Source: Candidatus Bathyarchaeota archaeon RBG_13_52_12
GTDB taxonomy: Archaea; Thermoproteota; Bathyarchaeia; TCS64
DNA length: 13,473 nt
Direction of reading: 5' to 3'
Assembly (NCBI GenBank): GCA_001774245.1
Contig: MEZF01000048.1
Location: 8,083 to 21,555 of the forward strand
A program made the position numbers and the translations under genes. Under the pieces are notes generated by a model. The model had not been told where the DNA came from. It did not search any database and was given only the letters and a program-made list of their open reading frames with translations. Position 1 is the first letter of the stretch; each line of letters begins with the position of its first letter. Positions 1 through 7,241 of the stretch are shown here, one piece after another.

Positions 1-429
1 AGCCATGACAACGTATCCTCCTGGGACTACCCCCTTTACAAAGGAGCGGAGAAGTTCAATCAAGGCCTCCTTTCAAGCGAGGCAATCTGGGGCTTCCATG
101 CTGCGCTTGAGTACTTTAACGAAATTGGTCTCGGGAACATCGAGAAGAGAAATAGGGAACTTGCGGGGAAGTTTATAGATGGACTTGGAGAATTCAATGT
201 CAAGGTGAACACCCCCGAGGATATAAAAAAGCACACTGGACTAGTTACATTCACAACGGGAAAACACGAGGAGAACCTGAAGCTCTACAACGCCATCACT
301 AAAAGTGGGATAATTGTCGCGCTTAGGTATGCCGCGGGAATCGGCGGGATTCGGGTCTCCTGCCACTTTTTCAATACCGAGGAGGAGATAGAAGCGCTCC
401 TCAGCGTTGTGAAAAAATTTTTACAGTAA
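1..429 (+). CDS. Class V aminotransferase / cysteine desulfurase-like protein, C-terminal part
   Basis: The frame is open from base 1 to a TAA at 427-429, so only the last 142 residues are present and the start lies outside the window. The end of the protein, RYAAGIGGIRVSCHFFNTEE followed by EIEALL, matches the small C-terminal domain of fold-type I PLP enzymes of aminotransferase class V (SufS/NifS/isopenicillin-epimerase type), where RxGGIRVSxHFYNTxEEI is a recurring pattern. The PLP lysine and most of the active site would be upstream, so the substrate cannot be told; cysteine desulfurase or a related PLP lyase/epimerase are possibilities. It is followed after 81 bases by inositol-phosphate synthase on the same strand, but the gap carries a promoter-like sequence, so co-transcription is uncertain. 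Confidence 0.8.
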   Translation, partial: SHDNVSSWDYPLYKGAEKFNQGLLSSEAIWGFHAALEYFNEIGLGNIEKRNRELAGKFIDGLGEFNVKVNTPEDIKKHTGLVTFTTGKHEENLKLYNAITKSGIIVALRYAAGIGGIRVSCHFFNTEEEIEALLSVVKKFLQ

Positions 430-449
430 CCCACTAAAGCTTCCTGAGA

Positions 450-458
450 AACCCTTAA
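450..458 (+). promoter_or_regulatory. Possible promoter of the inositol-phosphate synthase gene
   Basis: CCTTAAAC in a C-rich lead-in resembles an archaeal BRE/TATA element about 55 bases before the ATG at 511. A start site 25 bases downstream would leave a leader of about 30 nt containing GAGG at 500-503, seven bases before the ATG. This is a weak match read by eye. Confidence 0.3.
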
Positions 459-510
459 ACGGATACCGCTTCAGCGTATTGATAACATAGGCGCTCACAG
501 AGGATTTGAC

Positions 511-1581
511 ATGGTCATCAAAGTAGCCATTGCCGGCGTTGGCAACTGCGCCTCCGCCCTTGTCCAGGGTGTCGAGTTTTACAAGAACATTGAGAAAGAC
601 GAAGACATCCCCGGCGTCATGCATGCTTACTTCGGGGACTATCACATAAGGGACATCAAGTTTGTCACCGCTTTCGAGGTCAATAAAGAGAAGATTGGGA
701 AGGATCTCGCAGATGCAATATGGGTCCAACCCAACTGCTGTGCCAAGTTCAGCGACGTCCCCAAGACAGGTGCCAAAGTCTACGCGGGACCAATAAGCGA
801 CGGCGTCGCACCACATATGTATGAAGCATTCCATGCCGACAACAACATTGAGACAGTGGATGTTGCCCAGACTCTCAGGGAGACTGATGCCGACATGCTA
901 GTAAATTATCTTCCAGTCGGCAGCGCTAGGGGTACACAAATATACGCACAAGCCGCCCTCGATGCGGGATGCGCATTTGTCAACTGCATTCCAGAATTCA
1001 TCTGCAGCGTCCCTGCGTGGGCTAAAAAGTTCGAGAATAAGAAACTTCCAGTCGCAGGTGACGACATTAAGAGCCAGGTCGGTGCCACGATAGTCCACCG
1101 GGTCCTCGCGAAGCTCTTCTACGATCGTGGAGTAAAGATTGATTCAACATATCAGCTTAACATCGGCGGTAATACCGATTTCCTTAACATGACGGTTGAG
1201 AACAGGCTCAAGACGAAGCGCGTCAGCAAGACGCAGGCAGTCCAGAGCCTCATACCCTACGAGGTTCCAACCAGGATTGGTCCCAGCGACTACGTCCCGT
1301 TCCTCGAGGACCACAAGGTTTGCTACATAAGGATTAATGGCAAGGCTTTTGGCGACTTACCCCTTACGATGGACGCAAAACTTCTAGTGAATGACAGCCC
1401 GAATAGCGGTGGCGTTGTAATCGACGTAGTGAGAGCGATGAAGATAGCTCTCGACCGTGGTATAGGTGGCCCCCTCCTCGGGATAAGCAGCTACAGCTTC
1501 AAACACCCGCCTCAGCAGGTTCCCGATGACCAGGCGCATAAGTGGGTCGAGGATTATATTACTGGGAAGAGATCAAGGTAG
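511..1581 (+). CDS. ino1: Inositol-1-phosphate synthase
   Basis: A 356-residue protein that converts glucose 6-phosphate to 1D-myo-inositol 3-phosphate (L-myo-inositol 1-phosphate), an NAD-dependent cytosolic reaction. In archaea the product feeds archaetidylinositol head groups and, in some thermophiles, di-myo-inositol phosphate. The N-terminal Rossmann motif GVGNCAS is at residues 9-15. The family block NIGGNTDFLNM begins at residue 217, followed by ENRLKTKRVSKTQAV, and the C-terminal block SPNSGGVVIDVVRAMKIAL and GISSYSFKHPP are all present. The length fits the compact archaeal/actinobacterial form rather than the eukaryotic one of about 510 residues. The ATG at 511 is chosen because the nucleotide-binding strand begins four residues later and GAGG sits seven bases upstream. 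The gene is convergent with ndk. Confidence 0.95.
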   Translation: MVIKVAIAGVGNCASALVQGVEFYKNIEKDEDIPGVMHAYFGDYHIRDIKFVTAFEVNKEKIGKDLADAIWVQPNCCAKFSDVPKTGAKVYAGPISDGVAPHMYEAFHADNNIETVDVAQTLRETDADMLVNYLPVGSARGTQIYAQAALDAGCAFVNCIPEFICSVPAWAKKFENKKLPVAGDDIKSQVGATIVHRVLAKLFYDRGVKIDSTYQLNIGGNTDFLNMTVENRLKTKRVSKTQAVQSLIPYEVPTRIGPSDYVPFLEDHKVCYIRINGKAFGDLPLTMDAKLLVNDSPNSGGVVIDVVRAMKIALDRGIGGPLLGISSYSFKHPPQQVPDDQAHKWVEDYITGKRSR

Positions 1582-1582
1582 G

Positions 1583-1605
1583 CCTTCTTTTTCTCGGTTT
1601 TTTAA
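1583..1605 (+). terminator. T-rich terminator after inositol-phosphate synthase
   Basis: Two T-runs (TTCTTTTTCT, then TTTTTT) begin directly after the TAG stop. Oligo-T tracts like this terminate archaeal RNA polymerase without a hairpin. The position between convergent genes fits. Confidence 0.45.
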
Positions 1606-1690
1606 ACTTGACCTAAATGGCGACAGTTGAGTCATACGTGACGTCACTGCTTTTATAATCCGCAAGCCGAGGGTATTCTCAACTCTATAG

Positions 1691-2191
1691 TTACTTGGGA
1701 AACCAGAGAGCCAGTTCTGATTTCGCCTCCTCGGAGTTACCTGAGGCGTGTATGAGGTTCTCACAAGCGCGCCCCTCGACGGTGCTCTTCGCTATCGAGT
1801 CAGCGCCAAAGTCGCCTCTGATAGTCCCTTTCTCCGAAGTGGCAGGGTCGGTGTAGCCGGTCACCTTCCTCACGGTCTTAATAGCGTCCTCGCCTCCGAA
1901 CCTAATGGCGATGATTGGGTTACGAGTGAAGTACTTCCTCAACCTCTCCAGCACCTTCATGCCGTGAGCCTTAGGGTCATTTATTCCCGAAGTTGCGAGC
2001 TGCGCTTTCTTCCCCAGCCCCTCAGCCATAGTGTCAGGGTAGTGCTTTTTGAGAATCGCGTCGTTCACCCTCCGATAGTAGTGTATGTCGACTATCGTAA
2101 GCCCCACCTTCTCGAAGCGGTCTATGATCGCCCCCACGAGATTCCGCTCCAAGGCATCGGGCTTAAGGATAACGAGAGTCTCCTGATACAT
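1691..2191 (-). CDS. ndk: Nucleoside diphosphate kinase (long archaeal type)
   Basis: A 166-residue enzyme that transfers the gamma phosphate of ATP to other NDPs through a phosphohistidine. The N-terminus reads ETLVILKPDALERNLVGAII, with the nucleotide-contacting Lys at residue 10. VRKVTGYTDP (about 107-116) and GTIRGDFG (about 122-129) are typical, and NLIHAS places the phosphorylated His at 148. The signature normally continues with Asp-Ser; here it reads Gly-Asn. The protein is longer than the roughly 150-residue bacterial form because of an insertion around residues 45-80, as in other long archaeal NDKs. The ATG start is supported by a TATA-like box 34 bases upstream and has no Shine-Dalgarno, consistent with a nearly leaderless mRNA. 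ndk commonly follows L7Ae-eS28-eL24 in archaea, but here a 234-base gap separates them. Confidence 0.95.
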   Translation of the reverse strand: MYQETLVILKPDALERNLVGAIIDRFEKVGLTIVDIHYYRRVNDAILKKHYPDTMAEGLGKKAQLATSGINDPKAHGMKVLERLRKYFTRNPIIAIRFGGEDAIKTVRKVTGYTDPATSEKGTIRGDFGADSIAKSTVEGRACENLIHASGNSEEAKSELALWFPK

Positions 2192-2220
2192 CCTTAGTCC
2201 TGATATGAAAAACCTCTCAC

Positions 2221-2229
2221 CCTATAATG
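2221..2229 (-). promoter_or_regulatory. Promoter of ndk
   Basis: On the minus strand CCATTATAG lies with its TATA-like centre about 34 bases before the ndk ATG. A start site 25-27 bases downstream gives a leader of under 10 nt, which agrees with the absence of a Shine-Dalgarno at the usual distance. Confidence 0.5.
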
Positions 2230-2380
2230 GCTTTGCTGGCTAGGTGGGGTGAAGGTTTTAGCCATATAAGCTCTCAGAAAAGCTTCATCGACCCAAGGAA
2301 GCGATGCAATAGCCAGAGTGGGGACATAATATATGCAGGAAAGGTATTTCAACGAGTTAATCTCATGCGAGAATATTCGT

Positions 2381-2388
2381 GAAAAAAC
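2381..2388 (-). terminator. Possible oligo-T terminator of the L7Ae-eS28-eL24 operon
   Basis: A run of six T on the minus strand (2382-2387), about 40 bases past the eL24 stop. It lies at the head of a 234-base gap (2192-2425) in which no gene is supported. Confidence 0.3.
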
Positions 2389-2425
2389 CCTGAAAGATGG
2401 TTTAAGATTACGAAATATAAGCAGT

Positions 2426-2611
2426 TTAGCGCTGCTGACCCCAGGCTTTGGTCCACTTGAACTTCCTGGGGTCCCTGCCAAGCTTTAAGCTGCTCTTCCT
2501 GCATTTGCTCCCGCAGAACCTGAGGACACGGCCGTCCCTCCGGACGAATCCTATCCCGGTGCCGGGGGCAATATCGCTCCCGCAAAACGCGCACTTGTAG
2601 ACAGTCGGCAT
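2426..2611 (-). CDS. rpl24e: 50S ribosomal protein eL24
   Basis: A 61-residue zinc-ribbon protein of the large ribosomal subunit. The first half carries the metal ligands CAFC (Cys 7 and 10) and CGSKC (Cys 33 and 37), followed by the basic segment RKSSLKLGRDPRKFKWTKAW typical of the archaeal/eukaryotic family. The size is normal for archaeal eL24. The ATG lies nine bases after the eS28 stop, with only a weak purine stretch ahead of it, so it is probably translated by coupling within the L7Ae-eS28-eL24 operon. There is no sign of a second promoter. Confidence 0.96.
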   Translation of the reverse strand: MPTVYKCAFCGSDIAPGTGIGFVRRDGRVLRFCGSKCRKSSLKLGRDPRKFKWTKAWGQQR

Positions 2612-2620
2612 ACATTAGCC

Positions 2621-2833
2621 CTACCTGATCTTCCTAGCCTCGCGCTCAGTCTCACGTAGCAGCAGCAGGTCGTCGATCCTGACTGGGCCCTTTACGTTCC
2701 GGGTGATGATACGACCTTTATCCTTACCATCCTCGATCCTGACGCGAACCTGCATGACCTCACCAGTCAGGCCGGTCCTACCCAGTATTTGGATGACCGT
2801 CGCTTGCGTCAGACTCTCCTGTTCCTCGGACAC
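2621..2833 (-). CDS. rps28e: 30S ribosomal protein eS28
   Basis: A 70-residue small-subunit protein found only in archaea and eukaryotes. The core TQATVIQILGRTGLTGEVMQ followed by VRVRIEDGKDKGRIITRNVKG and the C-terminal LLLLRETEREARKIR are diagnostic; the latter is close to the near-invariant DILxLxExEREARRLR tail. Translation starts at a GTG (2831-2833) preceded by GGGTGA about seven bases upstream, which overlaps the end of the L7Ae gene region. The gap to the L7Ae stop is 11 bases and to eL24 nine bases, so the three genes form one operon. Confidence 0.96.
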   Translation of the reverse strand: MSEEQESLTQATVIQILGRTGLTGEVMQVRVRIEDGKDKGRIITRNVKGPVRIDDLLLLRETEREARKIR

Positions 2834-2844
2834 TGAGGTTCACC

Positions 2845-3228
2845 CTACTTGACTATACCTTTAAGCTTCTCGATGATCTCGGCTACTAGCTTTTCCGAGT
2901 CCCCTGTCTCCTCGATAGCGGCTGCAGCTGAGCCTACAGTCAAGCCGAGAGCCTCACCGATACGCTGCTTCTCCGGCACGTAGACATAGGGTGCTTTTCG
3001 TTCATCACAGAGAAGTGGGAGATGTGCAACCACCTCGGGGGGCGACACGTTCTCAGCTATGAGGACGAGCTTAGCCTTACCCCTCTCGATTGTCTTAGTT
3101 GTCTCGTTCGTGCCCTTCCTTATCTTGCCTGTCTCGCGGGCGACCTTTAGGGCTTCATATGCGGCTTCGACTACTTCCTTAGGGACTTCGAACTTAACAT
3201 AGAACGGTTTCGAAGGATCCGCTGACAT
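2845..3228 (-). CDS. rpl7ae: Ribosomal protein L7Ae (kink-turn binding protein)
   Basis: A 127-residue RNA-binding protein that recognises kink-turns in 23S rRNA and, in archaea, is also a core subunit of box C/D and H/ACA sRNPs and RNase P. The segment KGTNETTKTIERGKAKLVLI followed by AENVSPPEVVAHLPLLCDE is the family signature, containing the GTNE(T/A)TK RNA-contact loop. Two in-frame ATGs are possible. The upstream one (3232-3234) is only two bases from the GGAGG, whereas the ATG at 3226-3228 is eight bases from it, so the latter is chosen (start MSADPSKPF). It is the first gene of the L7Ae-eS28-eL24 operon and has a TATA-like box upstream. Confidence 0.95.
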   Translation of the reverse strand: MSADPSKPFYVKFEVPKEVVEAAYEALKVARETGKIRKGTNETTKTIERGKAKLVLIAENVSPPEVVAHLPLLCDERKAPYVYVPEKQRIGEALGLTVGSAAAAIEETGDSEKLVAEIIEKLKGIVK

Positions 3229-3236
3229 TGTCATTT

Positions 3237-3241
3237 CCTCC
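3237..3241 (-). promoter_or_regulatory. Shine-Dalgarno deciding the L7Ae start
   Basis: GGAGG on the minus strand stands eight bases from the ATG at 3226-3228 but only two bases from the preceding in-frame ATG. This favours the downstream start. Confidence 0.65.
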
Positions 3242-3270
3242 AGTTGTGCATAGTAGACCCGGACCCTTTG

Positions 3271-3280
3271 TTTTTAAATG
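3271..3280 (-). promoter_or_regulatory. Promoter of the L7Ae operon
   Basis: CATTTAAAAA on the minus strand is a good archaeal TATA-like box about 45 bases before the L7Ae start. The predicted start site near 3250 leaves a leader of about 20 nt that contains the GGAGG. Confidence 0.5.
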
Positions 3281-3297
3281 TTATGTAAAGAGATTGG

Positions 3298-5022
3298 TTA
3301 ATCGTGGGCATAGTAGAACCTAAGTGGATTTAGCGAGTCAACACGGACGAAGCCGAAACGCTCGAACTGAAGCATATCATCCACCTTGAGCTTTGTGACG
3401 AGTTTCTCCGCTTTACCCTTGGTGACGGAAGCGTTGGGCATTACGACCTCAGCGTCGACTGAGTTGCCCTCTATGAGCCAGTGAATAAAGGCGGCACCTT
3501 TCTCTCTAGCGACCTGATGCTCCATTGAGTCGAACTCGCCCTCAGTGGTCTTCCCAGTTTTCTTAACTTTAATGTTGACGAGCCCCATGAAGCGAATAAG
3601 TCTCTCTTTCACATCAGCTAGGTCCTTTGATTGGACGAGGAAGACGCACTCGCCATCCTCAGGCTCGATCGTGTACTCCCTGTAACCTTTTTCGGGATAA
3701 TCGGGGTGGAGCGGCAGTCTCGCCTGCAACGGACCTTTCAATCCCTTAACCTTCAACTCAATGGGATCAGCGACAAAGAAGTACCTGTTTGCATCTGGGT
3801 CGATGAGCTTCTTGTTTACAGCAGCTATGTTCCCCCAGGTGATGGTTAAGTTGATGGGTTTCGGTCCCACTTGGATCATAATATCTCTTATCGTCTCGGG
3901 CTGCAACCCCCTACGCTTCAAGGCACGGAGCGTCCCAAGTCTGGGGTCGTCCCAGCCAGAGTATACTCCACTGTCCACGCCCTCTCTGATCTTTGACTTG
4001 CTTAGTATTCCCGCCTCAAGACCGAGGCGACCTACGTTGATCACGTCAGGGAACTGCCAACCGAAGTGGTCGTAGAGGTATTTCTGGCGGGTGCTGTTGA
4101 CCTCGTGTTCCTTTCCCCTTATAACGTGGCTGATGCCCATGAGGTGGTCGTCGACTGCGCAGCTGAAATTGTATAGGGGCCAAACGCGGTGCCTCCTCTT
4201 CTGGAGGGGGTGGGTTCGGGTTGATATTCTTAGAGCTGGCCAATCGCGTATCGCTGGGTTAGGATGGGTAATGTCAGTTTTAACCCTGACTACGGCATCG
4301 CCCCGTTTATAGCTACCGTCAAGCATCATCCCCCAGCGCCTTAGGTGCTCCTCTGGGGGAAGAGCCCTGCAGGTGCAGGGCTGCTTCGCCATATAGAGCT
4401 TTTTATACTCGTCAGAATCGCAGGTACAGATGTAACCCGCACCCATACGCAGGAGCTTCTCTGCGTAAGTATAGTATATTGCGAGCCTCTCAGACTGTAT
4501 ATACATCTCGTCGACCTTAACGCCAAGCCATGCAAGATCCTCCTGTATCCAATCATACATCTGCAGGATCGGCGGCTTGACATCAGCGCTCGTATCCTCA
4601 AAGCGGAGGATGAAGTGCCCCTGATACATCTTGGCGTATTCGTCGCTGAAGATGATCGACTCAGCACTCCCGAGATGGAGTGGACCATCTGGGTTCGGGG
4701 CGAACCTCACCTTGACCATTGGCCACTTCTCCAAGTTCCTCAGAGGTGGGAGGATCTTCTTCGCCTCAACCTTCTTCGCCTCGAAGAGCTCTGGCCACTG
4801 TTTCACGGTCTCCCTTATCTTGTCGATGGGCCATGAGTTGACGTCAGCGACGACCTCCATGACTAGGCGCTGGACGTCTTTTGCGTTCACTTTCGCTTCA
4901 GGATACTCAGCGAATATTCTCCCCATTACAGAACCAGGATTTGCTTTCCCATCGTACTGGAAGGCGTTGAAGACGGCATACTTCACCGCGAATCCCCTAA
5001 TCATTTCCAAGTTTAGCCCCAA
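3298..5022 (-). CDS. gltX: Glutamyl-tRNA synthetase, archaeal type
   Basis: A 574-residue class I synthetase that charges tRNA-Glu and, in archaea lacking GlnRS, also tRNA-Gln. The catalytic HIGH-like motif appears as PDGPLHLGSA (HLGS at 116-119) and the KMSKS-like motif as LSKSK at 340-344. A CxC pair at 199/201 and another at 216/218 form the putative zinc site. An N-terminal helical extension (residues 1-90) and a C-terminal beta-barrel anticodon region place it with archaeal/eukaryotic GluRS rather than bacterial GluRS. The listed start is a TTG; an ATG at 5002-5004 (residue 7) is nearly as plausible because neither has a clear Shine-Dalgarno. It is the last gene of the co-oriented block, separated from GGPP synthase by a hairpin terminator and a weak TATA-like box. 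Confidence 0.95.
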   Translation of the reverse strand: MGLNLEMIRGFAVKYAVFNAFQYDGKANPGSVMGRIFAEYPEAKVNAKDVQRLVMEVVADVNSWPIDKIRETVKQWPELFEAKKVEAKKILPPLRNLEKWPMVKVRFAPNPDGPLHLGSAESIIFSDEYAKMYQGHFILRFEDTSADVKPPILQMYDWIQEDLAWLGVKVDEMYIQSERLAIYYTYAEKLLRMGAGYICTCDSDEYKKLYMAKQPCTCRALPPEEHLRRWGMMLDGSYKRGDAVVRVKTDITHPNPAIRDWPALRISTRTHPLQKRRHRVWPLYNFSCAVDDHLMGISHVIRGKEHEVNSTRQKYLYDHFGWQFPDVINVGRLGLEAGILSKSKIREGVDSGVYSGWDDPRLGTLRALKRRGLQPETIRDIMIQVGPKPINLTITWGNIAAVNKKLIDPDANRYFFVADPIELKVKGLKGPLQARLPLHPDYPEKGYREYTIEPEDGECVFLVQSKDLADVKERLIRFMGLVNIKVKKTGKTTEGEFDSMEHQVAREKGAAFIHWLIEGNSVDAEVVMPNASVTKGKAEKLVTKLKVDDMLQFERFGFVRVDSLNPLRFYYAHD

Positions 5023-5053
5023 TGGAGACCACTACGCCCAGTATGGAAAGCGA

Positions 5054-5063
5054 AATACTATTA
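5054..5063 (-). promoter_or_regulatory. Possible promoter of gltX
   Basis: AATAGTATTT on the minus strand follows a purine-rich AAGAAAAGG and sits 32-41 bases before the TTG start of gltX. It comes just after the terminator hairpin of the upstream gene. By-eye match only. Confidence 0.3.
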
Positions 5064-5073
5064 TCCTTTTCTT

Positions 5074-5094
5074 AAAAAAAAGGGGCAGTGCCCC
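5074..5094 (-). terminator. Hairpin plus oligo-T terminator after GGPP synthase
   Basis: Read on the minus strand, GGGGC-ACT-GCCCC (5094-5082) is followed directly by eight T (5081-5074). This has the form of a bacterial intrinsic terminator and lies just past the idsA stop. Confidence 0.6.
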
Positions 5095-5098
5095 TCGC

Positions 5099-6103
5099 TC
5101 AGTATTTCCTGTCTGTAAAGTAATCAATGAGCGCGAATAGGTCACTTTTCGCTTCCGACTCGGTGACCGGATTTAAGTGCTTTTTAGCTGTCGCGATGTA
5201 TCGGTTGGCTTTCTTTAGTGTGTAGTCTATCGAACCGATATCTCGGAGTAGACTATGGACCTCTGCGATATCCTGCTTTGTAGCCTTATGGTTGTTGAGG
5301 ACGTCGAGGATGCGAACCCTTTGCCTCAGCTTCGCCTTCCGGAGGGCGTGGATAATAATCAGTGTTTTCTTACCTTCTCTGAGGTCGCTGCCCACAGGCT
5401 TGCCAAGGGTCTTCTCGTCAGCTGTAGCACCGAGGTAGTCATCCATGAGTTGGAATGCTATGCCAGCGTCCCAGGCGAACTTACCGAGGGCTTTAACCTG
5501 GCGGTTCTTCCCGCCGCCAGCGATGGCACCTATCTCTGCACATGCCTTGAATAGAGCGCTGGTCTTCCCCCCCACCATCGTAAAGTAATCGTCCTCAGTG
5601 ACGTTAGCGGTGCTCGGGAACGAGATGTCGAGGACCTGCCCCTCGCTTATTTCTATAGTCGCCCTCGCCGCGATCTCAACGCACGCTTTTACCCGCTTCG
5701 CGTTAATTCCATTAGGGGCGTAAGTTGTCATCGCCTCGAAGGCCTTCGCGAACAGCAAGTCACCCGCAGCTATTGCTATTGGTACACCCCACTTCGTATG
5801 TACGGTGGGTGCCCCACGTCTCATCGAGTCGTTGTCCATAACATCGTCGTGTACAAGTGTGAAGTTGTGGATAATCTCGAGCGCAGCAGCGAACGGTATT
5901 ACATCGCGGGGGTCTCCCCCGACAATCTCACACGCTTTAATAGTTAGGAATGGTCGGAGCCTCTTGCCTCCAGCTATGACAAGGTGCCTCGAAGCATCGT
6001 ATAAAACCTCGGGCAACCTCGGCTTCAATAATTCGTTTATAAACTCGTCTACTGGTTTTACTCCCTCGACCATCTTCCTTTTTATTGCGTCGCCGCTCGA
6101 CAT
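5099..6103 (-). CDS. idsA: Geranylgeranyl diphosphate synthase (short-chain prenyltransferase)
   Basis: A 334-residue trans-prenyltransferase that condenses IPP onto DMAPP/GPP/FPP to give the C20 diphosphate used for archaeal ether lipids. The first Asp-rich motif DDVMD is at 86-90. The second, DDYLG at 221-225, has the DDxLG form usual in archaeal enzymes and is followed by GKPVGSDLREGKKT. Phe at position 81, five residues before the first motif, is the chain-length position that fits a C20 product in archaeal GGPP synthases. A GTG at 6119-6121 would add six residues. The ATG at 6101-6103 is preferred because a TATA-like box lies about 33 bases ahead of it, giving a near-leaderless transcript. 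The gap from the isomerase gene is about 40 bases, so both read-through and separate initiation are possible. Confidence 0.93.
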   Translation of the reverse strand: MSSGDAIKRKMVEGVKPVDEFINELLKPRLPEVLYDASRHLVIAGGKRLRPFLTIKACEIVGGDPRDVIPFAAALEIIHNFTLVHDDVMDNDSMRRGAPTVHTKWGVPIAIAAGDLLFAKAFEAMTTYAPNGINAKRVKACVEIAARATIEISEGQVLDISFPSTANVTEDDYFTMVGGKTSALFKACAEIGAIAGGGKNRQVKALGKFAWDAGIAFQLMDDYLGATADEKTLGKPVGSDLREGKKTLIIIHALRKAKLRQRVRILDVLNNHKATKQDIAEVHSLLRDIGSIDYTLKKANRYIATAKKHLNPVTESEAKSDLFALIDYFTDRKY

Positions 6104-6130
6104 GGCAACCACTGGTAGCACTCGTCAACG

Positions 6131-6140
6131 GAAATAAAAG
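6131..6140 (-). promoter_or_regulatory. Possible internal promoter of idsA
   Basis: CTTTTATTTC on the minus strand lies between the isomerase stop and the idsA start, centred about 33 bases from the ATG at 6101-6103. The spacing predicts a very short leader, and no Shine-Dalgarno is seen. Confidence 0.4.
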
Positions 6141-6145
6141 CTGTC

Positions 6146-7237
6146 CTACCTGCTTCGCGTGGCGTACGTCTCCGGGTTGAAGCCCCTTACCCTGAGCCAT
6201 TCCGCGGTCCGACCTGTTATAACAGCTGGAACTTTACCCATCTCGGCTAAGTTCCGTGCACCAACGAGAAACATACAGATCTTCGTTTCATCGATGATCA
6301 TCTCGATATACTTTTCCAGTGCTTCTTCTCCCTCAACTGCCTTCTGTAGAAAAGGCTTGGCGATCCCAACAGCGTCCGCGCCGAGTGCGAGGGCTTTCGC
6401 TGCGTCTAGTCCGCTCCTGAGGCCGCCTGAGGCTATCACCTTGCCCCTTGAGGCGATCCTCACTTCGACTAAGCTACAGGCTGTAGGTATACCCCAACTC
6501 CATAGGGCCTTGCCGAAGTACTCCATCCGTCCCTCACCCATCTCTCGAGCTATGTGGTGCTCCACGGCGGCCCAGCTTGTTCCACCGAGGCCACTGACCT
6601 CGAACCCAGCGACCCCAACTTCTTCAAGCCTCGCCGCGTCTTCATGGGAGATACCCGCCCCCGTCTCTTTCATAACCACAGGGACACCCAGAGACCCCGT
6701 CAACTCCTTAATTTTCTTTACGATCCCCCTGTATTTTGTATCACCCCGAACTTGAACAGCCTCCTGTAAGGGGTTCATGTGTATAGCGAGCACATCTGCA
6801 TCGATCATTTCTATAGCCTTCCTCGCTTCTCTGACGCCCCAGCCGAGGCTAATCTGAGGGCAACCGATATTACCTATCACAAGAGCGTCCTGCGCTGCTT
6901 CTCTCACGACGCTGAAGGTCCTCTCCAACTCGGGCTGTTCGATTGCGATCCTCTGGCTCCCGACGCCTATGCCGATATTATACTTCTGTGCGACCGTGGC
7001 GAGGATTCGGTTGATCCTTTCCGCTTCATCGGTGCCACCGGTTATCGCGGAGATGATGAGGGGGGCGGATAGCTTCCTTCCGAACAGCTTGGTGCTTGCA
7101 TCGACATCCCTGAGGTCGATCTCCGGAACTGCCCTATGGACGAGGCTCACGTCGCCAAAGCCAGTTGGAATCTCTGAGTCTACATTCTCCTCGATGCTGA
7201 CTCTTATGTGTCTCTGCTTCCTCTTCATTATACTCAT
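6146..7237 (-). CDS. fni: Type 2 isopentenyl-diphosphate delta-isomerase (FMN-dependent)
   Basis: A 363-residue TIM-barrel flavoprotein that interconverts IPP and DMAPP using reduced FMN, unrelated to the type 1 enzyme. Family motifs in order are AITGGT (64-69), GVGSQR (91-96), HMNPLQE (153-159), VMKETG (188-193), SGLGGTSW (215-222) and SGGLRSG (270-276). The length is typical. The ATG at 7235-7237 is supported by AAGGAG (7246-7251), eight bases away and lying inside the last codons of the upstream kinase gene. The gap to that gene is four bases, implying translational coupling. It sits between isopentenyl phosphate kinase, which makes its substrate, and GGPP synthase, which uses its product. 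Confidence 0.95.
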   Translation of the reverse strand: MSIMKRKQRHIRVSIEENVDSEIPTGFGDVSLVHRAVPEIDLRDVDASTKLFGRKLSAPLIISAITGGTDEAERINRILATVAQKYNIGIGVGSQRIAIEQPELERTFSVVREAAQDALVIGNIGCPQISLGWGVREARKAIEMIDADVLAIHMNPLQEAVQVRGDTKYRGIVKKIKELTGSLGVPVVMKETGAGISHEDAARLEEVGVAGFEVSGLGGTSWAAVEHHIAREMGEGRMEYFGKALWSWGIPTACSLVEVRIASRGKVIASGGLRSGLDAAKALALGADAVGIAKPFLQKAVEGEEALEKYIEMIIDETKICMFLVGARNLAEMGKVPAVITGRTAEWLRVRGFNPETYATRSR

Positions 7238-7241
7238 TATG

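Noticed and set aside
421..834. 137-codon open frame opposite the start of inositol-phosphate synthase
   Set aside because: It is antisense to a certain gene and its residues mirror that gene's codons; it has no independent support.
2192..2425. Box C/D small RNA in the gap between ndk and eL24
   Set aside because: CTGA and TGATATGA-like elements occur, but C and D boxes with proper spacing and a closing stem could not be assembled.
2194..2615. Two minus-strand open frames overlapping eL24 and the gap after it
   Set aside because: They are out-of-frame shadows of eL24 running into non-coding DNA, with no family features.
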